Positions 19,070 to 27,657 of a stretch of 64,000 nucleotides of DNA are shown here, piece after piece. Within the stretch, counting starts at the first letter, position 1. Each line of letters begins with the position of its first letter. A program made the position numbers and the translations under genes. The notes below the pieces were generated by a model. The model was given only the letters and a program-made list of their open reading frames with translations. It was not told the DNA's origin and ran no database searches. This DNA comes from Actinomycetes bacterium (lineage in GTDB: Bacteria; Actinomycetota; Actinomycetes; Propionibacteriales; Nocardioidaceae), in NCBI GenBank assembly GCA_023396115.1, contig JAEWXC010000035.1, positions 32,870-96,869 of the forward strand, read 5' to 3'.

Positions 19070-20233
19070 TCAGAACTTACTGGTGGGAGTCAGACCCAGC
19101 TGCATGCCGGCCAGACCACGGCCCCGGCCGAGCAGCTTCTTGGCCACACCGGTGAGGACCTGGGCCGACGCGGCGGTGGGGTCGGCCAGCACGATCGGGG
19201 CACCGGAGTCCCCGCCCTCACGCAGGGAGACCTCCAGCGGGATCTCGCCGAGCACGTCGACGCTGTACTCGAACCGCTGCGACAGGGTCTCGGCGACCCG
19301 CTGGCCACCACCGGAGCCGAAGACCTCCAGCCGGTGCTCCTTGCCCTCGGCCGCACAGTGCGGGCAGGGCAGGAAGGACATGTTCTCCACGACGCCGACG
19401 ACGCGCTGGTGCATCATCGAGGCCATCGTGCCGGCGCGCTCGGCGACCTCGGCGGCCGCCTCCTGCGGCGTGGTCACCACGACCACCTCGGCGCTGGGCA
19501 GGTGCTGGCCCAGCGAGATCGCCACGTCGCCGGTGCCCGGGGGCAGGTCGAGCAGCAGCACGTCCAGGTCGCCCCAGTAGACGTCGGCGAGCATCTGGAC
19601 CAGGGCCCGGTCGAGCATCGGTCCGCGCCAGGCGACCACCTGGTCGCGGCGCGGCTTGAGCATCCCGATCGAGATCAGCGAGACGCCCGAGGGGGTGGGC
19701 ACGGGCATGATCAGGTCGTCGACCTGGGTCGGGCGCGCGTCGGCCACGCCCAGCATCGCCGGGGTGGAGTGGCCGTAGATGTCGGCGTCGACGATGCCGA
19801 CCTTGAGCCCCTCCTGGGCCATCGCCACGGCCAGGTTCACCGTCACCGAGGACTTGCCGACCCCGCCCTTGCCGGAGGCGATCGCGAAGACCTTGGTCAG
19901 CGAGCCGGGCTTGCCGAAGGGGATCTCCCGCTGCGCCTGGCCGTCGCGCAGCGTCTCACCGAGCTTGCCGCGCTGCTCGGGGGTCATCACGCCGAGCTCC
20001 AGGTTGACCGCGGTCACCCCGGCAACGGCGGAGACGGCAGCGGTCACGTCCCGGTTGATGGTGTCCTTGAGCGGACAGCCGGCCACGGTCAGCAGCACCG
20101 TCACGTCCACCGTGCCGTCCTCGCGGACGTCCACGGAGTCGACCATGCCCAGGTCGGTGATCGGTCGCTTGATCTCGGGGTCGTTGACCGTCGCCAGGGC
20201 AGCGTTGACCTGCTCGAGAGTGGGGGTGCTCAT
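19070..20233 (-). CDS. mrp: Mrp/ApbC-type iron-sulfur carrier ATPase
   Basis: Mrp proteins carry and transfer Fe-S clusters. The 387-residue protein has an N-terminal MIP18/DUF59-like domain (about 1-95, NDPEIKRPITDLGMV and AGCPLKDTI). The P-loop ATPase domain has a deviant Walker A motif (GKGGVGKS, about 121-128), followed by DADIYGHS and DLPPGTGD. The cluster-binding CPHC pair is present (FLPCPHCAAEG). TAGGCT with 7 nt spacing precedes the ATG, implying a leaderless mRNA. mrp followed by tatB is also seen in mycobacteria. Confidence 0.93.
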   Translation of the reverse strand: MSTPTLEQVNAALATVNDPEIKRPITDLGMVDSVDVREDGTVDVTVLLTVAGCPLKDTINRDVTAAVSAVAGVTAVNLELGVMTPEQRGKLGETLRDGQAQREIPFGKPGSLTKVFAIASGKGGVGKSSVTVNLAVAMAQEGLKVGIVDADIYGHSTPAMLGVADARPTQVDDLIMPVPTPSGVSLISIGMLKPRRDQVVAWRGPMLDRALVQMLADVYWGDLDVLLLDLPPGTGDVAISLGQHLPSAEVVVVTTPQEAAAEVAERAGTMASMMHQRVVGVVENMSFLPCPHCAAEGKEHRLEVFGSGGGQRVAETLSQRFEYSVDVLGEIPLEVSLREGGDSGAPIVLADPTAASAQVLTGVAKKLLGRGRGLAGMQLGLTPTSKF

Positions 20234-20258
20234 GGACCCCAGCCTACGAGGTCCTCCC

Positions 20259-20843
20259 TCACCCGTTCCGGGGAGTCTCCCGATTCGGTTCGACGGGTCG
20301 GTCCAACGCGGTCGTGGCGTCGTCGGCCTCGGGCACGGGGGCCGGTGCCGGCTGGTGCTGCTCGGCCAGGTCCTCGAGGTCGGCGAGCAGCGAACGCAGC
20401 TCCGAGCGCAGGTAGTCGCGGGTGGCGACCTCGCCCAGGGCCATCCGCAGCGAGGCGACCTCGCGGGCCAGGAACTCCATGTCGGCGTGCGCCCGGGCGT
20501 TGGCCTGGCGGTCCTGCTCGGCGACCACCTTGTCGCGCTGCTCCTGCCGGTTCTGGGCGAGCAGGATCAGCGGCGCGGCGTAGGAGGCCTGCAGGCTCAG
20601 CATCAGGGTCAGGAAGATGAAGGCGTACTTGTCGAAGCGCAGGTCCTCGGGCGCCAGGGTGTTCCAGACGATCCAGATCACCACGAAGGCGGTCATGTAG
20701 ATGAGGAACCGCGCGGTGCCCATGAACCGGGCGAACTGCTCGGCGAAGACGCCGAAGGTGTCGCTGTCGTAGCTGGGTCGCAGCGAGATCCGGCGGCTTC
20801 GCTCCCGGGGGGTGTCGAGCCGGGAGCGGTCGCGGCTGCTCAC
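20259..20843 (-). CDS. DUF1003 membrane protein
   Basis: This 194-residue protein has two membrane helices (about residues 45-65 and 73-95: FLIYMTAFVVIWIVWN and FIFLTLMLSLQASYAAPLILLAQ). A long helical cytoplasmic segment follows (QNRQEQRDKVVAEQDRQANA to about 165) and then a Pro-rich tail. The WIVWN and QASYAAPLILLAQNRQ stretches are DUF1003 hallmarks. Its GTG overlaps the stop codon of the MgtE_N/CBS gene. Function is unknown; the pairing suggests a shared role, perhaps in metal transport control. Confidence 0.88.
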   Translation of the reverse strand: MSSRDRSRLDTPRERSRRISLRPSYDSDTFGVFAEQFARFMGTARFLIYMTAFVVIWIVWNTLAPEDLRFDKYAFIFLTLMLSLQASYAAPLILLAQNRQEQRDKVVAEQDRQANARAHADMEFLAREVASLRMALGEVATRDYLRSELRSLLADLEDLAEQHQPAPAPVPEADDATTALDRPVEPNRETPRNG

Positions 20844-22117
20844 AGGCCACCTCCGGGCAGGCCGGGACGCGGGGTCGGGCGGGTGGCCCGGTCCCGCCAG
20901 TTGTCGGGCAGCAGGTGGTCGAGCAGGTCGTCGACGCTGACCGCGCCGAGCAGGCGACCCTCCTCGTCGACCACGGGTGCGGCGACCAGGTTGTAGGTGG
21001 CCAGGTGCACCGCGACCTCGTGCATGTCGGCCTCGGGACGCAGCGGGTCCATCGACTCGTCCAGGGCGGCCGCGACCAGGGTCGAGGGGGGTTCGCGCAG
21101 CAGCCGCTGGATGTGTGCGGCGCCCAGCAGCCGCCCGGTGGGGGTCTCCAGCGGGGGCCGGCAGATGTAGACCAGCGCGGCCAGCGCCGGGGTGAGCGCG
21201 GGGTTGCGCACGTGGGCCAGGGCGTCGGCGATGGTGGCGTCCGGACCGAGTATCACCGGCTCGGGCGTCATCATCGCGCCGGCGGTGTCGTCGGAGTACG
21301 ACATCAGGCGCCGCACGTCCTCGGCCTCGTCGGGCTCCATCAGCTCCAGCAGCGCCTCGGCAGCCTCCGGGGCCAGTTCGGCGATCAGGTCGGCGGCGTC
21401 GTCGGGCGACATCTCCTCGAGCACGTCCGCGGCCCGCTCGGAGTCCAGGTGGGACAGGATCTCGACCTGGTCCTCCTCAGGCATCTCCTCCAGCACGTCG
21501 GCCAGCCGCTCGTCGTCCAGGGCCGCCACGACCGCGGTCCGACGTGCCGCCGGCAGGTCGTGCAGCACGTGCGCGGCGTCGGCGGGACGCATGTCGCTGA
21601 GGGTGGCGACCAGCTGGGTGGCGCCCTGGGTCTCGGTGGCCCGGACCAGTCCGGCGACGTCGCGCCACTCCACGACGTGCGTCTGGCCGCGGCGGCGGAA
21701 CCCCTTGCCGGGCTCCTGGACCGCGACCCGGCTGACCACCCAGTCGCGGTTGCGGGCCTGCTCCATGCCGATGTCGTAGACGGTGCCGCCGACGCCGTTC
21801 TCGCGCAGCGTGACGTGCCGGTCGAGCAGCTCGCCGATGACCAGGGTCTCGGTGGAGCGCAGGGAGAACTTGCGCATGTTGAGCAGGCCGGTGGTGTAGA
21901 CGTGCCCGTGGTCGATGTTGGTGACCCGGGTCATCGGCACGAAGATCCGGCGCTGGCCGAAGACCTCGGCGACCAGACCGAGCACGCGGGGCTGGCTGGA
22001 CTCCGACCGCACCGCCGCGACCAGGTCGCGCACCTTGCCCACCTGGTCGCCCTGGGGGTCGAAGATCGGCAGCCCCACGAGCTGGGCTGCGAAGACGCGC
22101 GACGGGGTGCTGCTCAC
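20840..22117 (-). CDS. PRC-barrel, MgtE N-domain and CBS-domain protein
   Basis: This 425-residue soluble protein combines a PRC-barrel-like N-terminal region (about 1-170), an MgtE intracellular N domain (about 180-290, with runs such as LPAARRTAVVAALDDERLADVLEEM) and paired CBS modules (about 290-405). It lacks the MgtE membrane domain, so it is a sensor-like relative rather than a channel. CBS pairs usually bind adenosine ligands or Mg2+. I chose the GTG at 22117 because TAGCGT (22130-22125) lies 7 nt before it; the GTG at 22126 overlaps that box. Confidence 0.85.
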   Translation of the reverse strand: MSSTPSRVFAAQLVGLPIFDPQGDQVGKVRDLVAAVRSESSQPRVLGLVAEVFGQRRIFVPMTRVTNIDHGHVYTTGLLNMRKFSLRSTETLVIGELLDRHVTLRENGVGGTVYDIGMEQARNRDWVVSRVAVQEPGKGFRRRGQTHVVEWRDVAGLVRATETQGATQLVATLSDMRPADAAHVLHDLPAARRTAVVAALDDERLADVLEEMPEEDQVEILSHLDSERAADVLEEMSPDDAADLIAELAPEAAEALLELMEPDEAEDVRRLMSYSDDTAGAMMTPEPVILGPDATIADALAHVRNPALTPALAALVYICRPPLETPTGRLLGAAHIQRLLREPPSTLVAAALDESMDPLRPEADMHEVAVHLATYNLVAAPVVDEEGRLLGAVSVDDLLDHLLPDNWRDRATRPTPRPGLPGGGL

Positions 22118-22165
22118 GCGGGCCACGCTACCGGCCCCGGGTGGCTGTCGGGGGCCGGGTCGGGC

Positions 22166-23719
22166 TCACTCCATGAACTCCTTCGGGCAGGCCGCGCCGA
22201 CGCACTCGCGCGACTCCTTCCACAGCTTGCGCAGCTGCTTGCGCTGCTCGGTGAACCGGGGGTCGCGGTACAGGTTGGAGAGCTGGTGCGGGTCGGTCCG
22301 GGAGTTGTACATCTCCCCGCGGCCGCGCCGGCCGCGGACGTAGGTCCACTCGCCGACCGAGACACCGGTGTACAGCGGCTCCAGACCGCCCTTGACCGGG
22401 TAGCCCGACAGCGGCACGACCCGACGGGTGGCGTTGCTGTCGATCCACGGCATCACGTCGACCCCGTCGACCTCGCGGCCCAGTTCCGCCCCGGCCAGCC
22501 GGGCGAACGTGGGCGCCCAGTCGGCGTTGGTCACCGGTGCCGCGCTGGTGGTGCCGCGCGGCAGCCCGGGTCCGGAGATGAACATCGGGATGGTGAGCCC
22601 GTCGCGGAAGTACCAGAGCTTGCCGTAGAGGTTGTGCTCGCCCACGAAGAAGCCGTTGTCGGAGGTCACCACCACGTAGGTGTTGTCGAGCTGGTCGGTG
22701 GAGCGCAGCGTCTCGATGGTCCGCTCGATCGCGCGGTCGACGGCCTGCAGGGACTCCACCCGCTGCTGGCGCACCTCACGCAGGCCCGCACGCCGGTCGG
22801 CGGAGGCGGGACGACGGGTCGCGCTGACCAGACCCTTGTCGCTGGGGTCCTTCTCGAACATCTCGGGGGTCTCGTCCAGGTCGAGGTCGGAGAAGGTGTC
22901 CCGGTCGCGGTCCTCGGGGACGGTGGTGGAGAGCCCCTCGGGGTCGTCGTCCTCCTTCGGCCCGCCGTGGTGCGGGGCGACGTAGTTGACCCACTGGTAC
23001 CACGGCTTGTCGGTGTCGGCGTGGGAGCGGATCAGCTCGTTGGAGTGGTCGGAGAGCAGCGTCGTGGAGTACGTATCGGTCTTCACGATCTTGCCGTCGA
23101 CCAGGATCTCGGGGTGAGCGAAGTTGTAGGTGGAGAAGTCCACCGTGGGGCGCCACACCGACCAGCCAGGCGGCTGCCGGTGCACCTCCTGGGCGGTGTA
23201 GCCGTTGAGGTACTTGCCGACCAGCATCGTGTCGTAGCCGGCCTCCTGCAGGGCCACCGGCAGCGTGTCGGCGTCGCGGAAGGCCGCGTAGCCGCCGCCC
23301 TCACCGCCGACGGTGACCGCACCGTGGTTGCTGGAGTACTGGCCGGTGAGCAGCGAGGCGCGGGCCGGCACGCAGATCGGGGTCGGGGCGAGCCCGCGCT
23401 CCAGGGTGACGCCGGTGTCGGCGACCAGCTCCTGCAGGTGCGGCATGAACTGCATGTCCTTGAGGGACGCGTCGTCCATCGTGATCATCAGCAGGTTGGG
23501 CTGCTCGGGGGAGTCGACCGGGGCCGGGGTGGCGGCCGGGCCGAGGACGGCGTCCCGGGCGGTCGGGTCGGCCACCGCCGACTGCTTGCCCGGGGCCTTG
23601 TACTCACCGGGCGGTGCGAGTTCGGTGGCGTCGTCGGTGCACCCGGCCAGGAGGGTGACCCCCAGGACCGCTGCGGTGGCGACACGGAGCAGGTGTCCGG
23701 GCTGTCCGGGGCCAGTCAT
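22166..23719 (-). CDS. Lipoprotein sulfatase
   Basis: This 517-residue arylsulfatase-type hydrolase is anchored outside the membrane: the signal peptide ends LLAGC, giving lipidated C27. The catalytic signature CVPARASLLTGQ places C116 for conversion to formylglycine, in the C-x-P-x-R context. Metal-site elements are visible (LLMITMDD near residue 76 and VVTSDNGFFVGEH). Family members remove sulfate from glycans or other esters. It faces a locus with two sulfotransferase-like genes, suggesting turnover of a sulfated surface molecule. TAGCCT with 7 nt spacing precedes the ATG. Confidence 0.88.
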   Translation of the reverse strand: MTGPGQPGHLLRVATAAVLGVTLLAGCTDDATELAPPGEYKAPGKQSAVADPTARDAVLGPAATPAPVDSPEQPNLLMITMDDASLKDMQFMPHLQELVADTGVTLERGLAPTPICVPARASLLTGQYSSNHGAVTVGGEGGGYAAFRDADTLPVALQEAGYDTMLVGKYLNGYTAQEVHRQPPGWSVWRPTVDFSTYNFAHPEILVDGKIVKTDTYSTTLLSDHSNELIRSHADTDKPWYQWVNYVAPHHGGPKEDDDPEGLSTTVPEDRDRDTFSDLDLDETPEMFEKDPSDKGLVSATRRPASADRRAGLREVRQQRVESLQAVDRAIERTIETLRSTDQLDNTYVVVTSDNGFFVGEHNLYGKLWYFRDGLTIPMFISGPGLPRGTTSAAPVTNADWAPTFARLAGAELGREVDGVDVMPWIDSNATRRVVPLSGYPVKGGLEPLYTGVSVGEWTYVRGRRGRGEMYNSRTDPHQLSNLYRDPRFTEQRKQLRKLWKESRECVGAACPKEFME

Positions 23720-23829
23720 GCCGGTGAGGCTAACAGCGCGGTGGGTGGGTCCCGGACGCCGCCGCCGACCCCCGCGGAGGCGTCTCGCGACCCGGTCGTC
23801 GCGACCACCCGTGGACTACCATGAGGCGC
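23720..23829. promoter_or_regulatory. Divergent leaderless promoters, sulfatase and EEP gene
   Basis: Minus strand: TAGCCT (23732-23727), 7 nt, then ATG at 23719. Plus strand: TACCAT (23817-23822), 7 nt, then GTG at 23830. Both genes look leaderless and share a 110-bp control region. Confidence 0.55.
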
Positions 23830-24918
23830 GTGAGTGGCAGGGGGACACGGGGCCGGCGTGCGGCGCCCCGACGCCAGTTCGCGGGGATGGACCGGGACCT
23901 GCTGGTCGCAGCGGTGGCCATGGTGCTCGTCGTCGCGGGTCTCACCCTTCCCTTCGTGTTCCTCACCGGGGGCGAGGAGGACGCCCGGGGTGAGGCCAGC
24001 AGCGCGCTGCGCACCCCGGACACCACGGTGCCCCCGACGAGCGCGGAACCGCAGGACGAGTCCACCGCCCGCGGGCGGGACCCGGAGCTGTTCCCACAGC
24101 TGGTGCGGGCCGCCGAGCGCGAGTCGCGTCGCAAGCGGTGCACCACCAAGGTCCACGACGAGCAGTTCACCGCCGTCTCGTTCAACATCAAGTCCGGTCG
24201 GATGGGCGGGCTGGGTCGTCCGCTGGGCACGCTGCAGCGGTCCGGGGCGAGCGTGATCCTGCTCCAGGAGGTCGACAACCGGCGACGCAGCACCGGCAGC
24301 GTCGACCAGGCCGGCTACTTCGCCGACGCCCTCGGCGGGTGGCACCACGCGTTCGGTCAGAACGTGGCCTTCGGCGACGGGCTGTACGGCACGGCGGTGG
24401 TCTCGAAGTACCCGATCGTCTCCTCGACCAACCACCGGCTGCCCAACATCGGCCGGGCCCAGCCGCGGGGACTGCTGCACGTCGTGATCGACGTCGACGG
24501 CGTCGAGGTGAGCGTCTACTCCACGCACCTGGACAACACCTCCGAGCGGATCCGGACCATGCAGGCCAGCAGCATCGCCTCGATCGTCCGGGCCGACCCG
24601 CGCCCCAAGATCCTCGGCGGCGACATGAACGCCTGGCCGGGGGCGCGCCCGGCGCAGATCCTCACCTCCGCCCTGACCGACACCTGGGCGGCGGTCGGCA
24701 GCGGTGGCGGCGCCACCCACCCGGCCAACCGGCCCCGCGGTCGGATCGACTACCTGATGCACGGGGGACCGAAGTTCACCGCGCAGAGCTCCGACGTGAT
24801 GCCCGACGTCACCTCCGACCACCGGGCGGTCCGGGCCAACTACGAACTGGCCGGTATCTCCACCCGCACCTGCGTGCGCCCGAAGAAGAAGCCGGTCAAG
24901 GAGTCCGCGGGCCGCTGA
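23830..24918 (+). CDS. Membrane-anchored endonuclease/exonuclease/phosphatase (EEP) family protein
   Basis: This 362-residue protein has a cationic N-terminus, a membrane helix (about 20-42, LLVAAVAMVLVVAGLTLPFVF) and an external EEP domain. Catalytic-type motifs are SFNIKSG, LLQEVDNR, YSTHLDN, GGDMNAWPG and TSDHRAV, so it should be an active metal-dependent phosphodiesterase, phosphatase or nuclease. The GTG at 23830 is chosen because it follows a TACCAT -10 by 7 nt; an in-frame ATG at 23821 overlaps that -10. A second EEP protein lies at 31663. The substrate is unknown. Confidence 0.85.
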   Translation: MSGRGTRGRRAAPRRQFAGMDRDLLVAAVAMVLVVAGLTLPFVFLTGGEEDARGEASSALRTPDTTVPPTSAEPQDESTARGRDPELFPQLVRAAERESRRKRCTTKVHDEQFTAVSFNIKSGRMGGLGRPLGTLQRSGASVILLQEVDNRRRSTGSVDQAGYFADALGGWHHAFGQNVAFGDGLYGTAVVSKYPIVSSTNHRLPNIGRAQPRGLLHVVIDVDGVEVSVYSTHLDNTSERIRTMQASSIASIVRADPRPKILGGDMNAWPGARPAQILTSALTDTWAAVGSGGGATHPANRPRGRIDYLMHGGPKFTAQSSDVMPDVTSDHRAVRANYELAGISTRTCVRPKKKPVKESAGR

Positions 24919-24996
24919 AGCCGGCCCCCGGGTGCGGCCACGTGCGGCGCCGCGCGGGCCCCCGGGACGTGTCCGGGGAGGGCAGGGGGCCGTGGG

Positions 24997-25002
24997 TATA
25001 GT
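24997..25002 (+). promoter_or_regulatory. -10 box of the PLD-like gene
   Basis: TATAGT is the closest match to the TATAAT consensus in this section. It predicts a transcription start near 25009 and a roughly 98-nt leader before the GTG at 25107. Confidence 0.5.
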
Positions 25003-25106
25003 GCGGGGCGTCAGCGAGTTCGGGCTGCCCCCGCGGGATGCGGGGTGGGTGGCCCTGGGGTGCGAACTCTTCAACGGGGAACCAATGATGTGAGGAGCTT
25101 GTGGAC

Positions 25107-26540
25107 GTGGCGACGAGACGGGGGACGTTGCAGGGACGTGCGAAGGGAGTGTGCGGGGCGCTGGCGGTGACGCTGGTGGCGGCCTCGCTCACGTTCGCTT
25201 CGACGCCCGCAGGCGCGGCCGACGAGGGTGACAAGCCCGAGTGGAGCGAACTCGACGGTGCACAGCAGGGCCAGAAGTCCGGCGAGCAGAGCGGCGAGAA
25301 GTCCGGCCAGGAGACGAGCCGGGACGCCAAGCCCAAGAAGAAGAAGAAGTTCAAGGTCAAGCAGGAAGTGGTCTTCAACCACCCCTTCGTCAAGGGGCGC
25401 GAGGCCGCGATCCACCGCAAGATCATCAGCACCGTCAAGCACGTCAAGAAGGGCGAGAAGATTCGCGTGATGACGTGGAACTTCGACTCCCCGGCGCTGC
25501 ACTGGGCGATGATCAACGCCCACCGCCGCGGCGCCACGGTGCAGATCCTCATGTCGCGGGGCCTGTCCAAGACCCAGGGGCCGGGGCGTTCCTACCCCAC
25601 GCTGAAGCGTGAGCTGGCGGTCAAGAACAAGCAGCGCAAGAAGAAGCGCCGCAGCTGGATCCGCACCTGCAGCTCCACCTGCCGGGGCCGTGGTGGCGCG
25701 ATGCACTCCAAGCTGATGCTGGTCAGCAAGGCCGGCAAGTCCAAGCACATCGTGATGCAGGGATCGGCCAACTTCACCGGTGCCGCCGCGTTCAACCAGT
25801 TCAACGACTGGACCACCGACGTGGGCCGCAAGAGCCAGTACAAGGGCTGGATGGCGATGTTCCGCCAGGCCAAGAAGGACCGGGACTACTCGCCGCTGCG
25901 GTTCAAGAACGGCGACGTGGTCTCGATGTTCGCCCCGCACCGGTCCAAGAAAGACCCGGCGCTCAAGGCGCTCAGCACGGTGCGCTGCCGCGGCGCGAAC
26001 AACACCAACACCCGTGGCCGCACCAAGGTGCGCGTGGCCAACGCGGTGTGGGGTGACGCCCGTGGCGTCCGGATCGCCCGACGGGTCAAGCAGCTGCACA
26101 ACCAGGGCTGCGACGTCCGGGTCGTGGTGATGATGCTGCCCAAGAAGATCCGCGACATCCTGGCCGGCGTGCCGGCCAAGCAGATGGTCTACGTGACTGG
26201 CGAGACCGCCAACAAGTTCAAGGACAAGTACGTCCACCTCAAGGCGCTGGCCGTGCGCGGCAACGTGCTGGGGCGCAACGACGGCAACCTCGTGCTCAGC
26301 AGCAGCGAGAACTGGACCCAGCTGGGCTGGATCTCCGACGAGCAGAACGTCATGTACCGCAACCGCGCCGGGCGCACCGGCAACTACATCAAGTGGATCG
26401 ACCAGATCTTCCGGGAGGCCCCGCGTACGCTGGCCGACTACACCGGAGCTGCGGACCCCAACGGTCGTGGCACCGGAGACCTCGGATTCCTCAGCCCGGA
26501 GGACTACGACTTCCACGAGCTCGAGGCCGAGCTCCACTGA
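25107..26540 (+). CDS. Secreted phospholipase D-like protein
   Basis: This 477-residue exported protein has a signal peptide ending ASTPAGAADE (about residue 38) and a Lys-rich linker (PKKKKKFKVKQ). Two PLD-fold halves follow, each with an HxK pair: H200/K202 followed by GSANFTG, and H377/K379 followed by SSSENWTQ. The Asp of the classical HxKxxxxD motif is Ser in the first half and Arg in the second, so activity cannot be assumed. The protein is strongly basic, suggesting binding to nucleic acid or an anionic polymer. The GTG at 25107 has a GAGGAG ribosome site 9 nt upstream; the GTG at 25101 is too close to it. Confidence 0.82.
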   Translation: MATRRGTLQGRAKGVCGALAVTLVAASLTFASTPAGAADEGDKPEWSELDGAQQGQKSGEQSGEKSGQETSRDAKPKKKKKFKVKQEVVFNHPFVKGREAAIHRKIISTVKHVKKGEKIRVMTWNFDSPALHWAMINAHRRGATVQILMSRGLSKTQGPGRSYPTLKRELAVKNKQRKKKRRSWIRTCSSTCRGRGGAMHSKLMLVSKAGKSKHIVMQGSANFTGAAAFNQFNDWTTDVGRKSQYKGWMAMFRQAKKDRDYSPLRFKNGDVVSMFAPHRSKKDPALKALSTVRCRGANNTNTRGRTKVRVANAVWGDARGVRIARRVKQLHNQGCDVRVVVMMLPKKIRDILAGVPAKQMVYVTGETANKFKDKYVHLKALAVRGNVLGRNDGNLVLSSSENWTQLGWISDEQNVMYRNRAGRTGNYIKWIDQIFREAPRTLADYTGAADPNGRGTGDLGFLSPEDYDFHELEAELH

Positions 26541-26551
26541 CCGACCTGGTA

Positions 26552-26583
26552 CCGGGTCCGGCCCCCTCGGGGGTCGGACCCGG
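26552..26583 (+). terminator. Hairpin terminator after PLD-like gene
   Basis: CCGGGTCCG (26552-26560) pairs with CGGACCCGG (26575-26583), and CCCC with GGGG inside. It separates the PLD-like gene from the sulfotransferase operon. There is no T-run. Confidence 0.6.
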
Positions 26584-26607
26584 CACCATGACCTGAGAGG
26601 GCCGCCC

Positions 26608-27657
26608 ATGGCTCAGCGAGTGCTGCTCCACCTCGGCACCATGAAGTCGGGGACCAGCTTCGTCCAGAACGTGCTGGGCGAGAACAAGGAGCGGCTGGCG
26701 GCCCAGGACGTGCTGTTCCCCGGGGAGCGCTGGCGCCAGCAGGTGCGGGCGGTCCGCGAACTCATCGGTCACGGTGGGCCCGGGCAGCCGGCGATGCCCA
26801 CCGACGGTCCTTGGCAGCAGCTGGTGGACGAGGTGCGGGCCTGGCCCGGCACCGCGGTGGTCTCGATGGAGTTCCTCGGGCCGCGCACCGCCGAGCAGAT
26901 CCGCCGCATCCGCTCCGCGTTCGAGCCCGCCCGGGTCGAGGCCGTGATGACCTGCCGCGACCTGGGCCGCAACGTGCCGGCGATGTGGCTGGAGTCGGTG
27001 CAGAACGGTGGCACCACCGGCTGGGAGGACTACCTGGCGGCCCTGGCCGCCCCCGAGCGGTCCGCCCCTGCCGCCAAGGCGTTCTGGCGCCACCAGGACG
27101 TGCCGGCCATCGCCGCCCGGTGGGCCAAGGGGCTGGGCAGTGACGCCCTGACGCTGGTGACCGTGCCGGCCCCCGGAGCCCCCGCCGACGAGCTGTGGCG
27201 CCGGTTCACCGAGGTGCTCGGGCTGGTCCCCACCGCGGTGGAGCTGGACGTGCGCAGCAACCCCGGCGTGGACCTGCCCAGCGCCCTGGTGCTGCTGCAC
27301 CTGAACCGCCGGTTCCGTCCCGACGGCACTGGCGCGCTTCCGCCGTACTACGACAAGCTCGTCAAGCACCAGCTCTCCAAGCGTGGCCTCTCCCTGACCC
27401 CTTCGCGCGGCAAGCTCGGCTTCGACGCCGAGTGGGCCCGCCGGGCCGGGGCCGAGCAGGTCCGGGCCCTCCGCGGGGCCGGGTACCGGGTGGTCGGAGA
27501 CCTCGACGACCTGCTGCCGGTCCCGGTGCGGGGTGACCAGCCGGGCGACGTCAGTGCCGAGCAGGTGCTCGACACGGCCGTCGAGGCGTTGGAGCTGGTG
27601 CTCTCGCGCTGGCACGGCGGCAAGGCGAAGGGTCGGCGCCCGGAGACCCTGTCGTGA
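26608..27657 (+). CDS. P-loop sulfotransferase-like protein
   Basis: This 349-residue cytosolic protein opens with VLLHLGTMKSGTSFVQNVLG, the form of the 5'-phosphosulfate loop that binds PAPS in sulfotransferases. A later CRDLGRNVPAMWLESVQNGG segment resembles the 3'-phosphate-binding region. It would move sulfate from PAPS to a sugar or lipid head group. Assignment to the superfamily is good, but the acceptor is unknown. The ATG follows a GAGAGG ribosome site. Its TGA overlaps the GTG of the next gene, so 26608-31522 looks like one operon of five genes. Confidence 0.8.
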   Translation: MAQRVLLHLGTMKSGTSFVQNVLGENKERLAAQDVLFPGERWRQQVRAVRELIGHGGPGQPAMPTDGPWQQLVDEVRAWPGTAVVSMEFLGPRTAEQIRRIRSAFEPARVEAVMTCRDLGRNVPAMWLESVQNGGTTGWEDYLAALAAPERSAPAAKAFWRHQDVPAIAARWAKGLGSDALTLVTVPAPGAPADELWRRFTEVLGLVPTAVELDVRSNPGVDLPSALVLLHLNRRFRPDGTGALPPYYDKLVKHQLSKRGLSLTPSRGKLGFDAEWARRAGAEQVRALRGAGYRVVGDLDDLLPVPVRGDQPGDVSAEQVLDTAVEALELVLSRWHGGKAKGRRPETLS

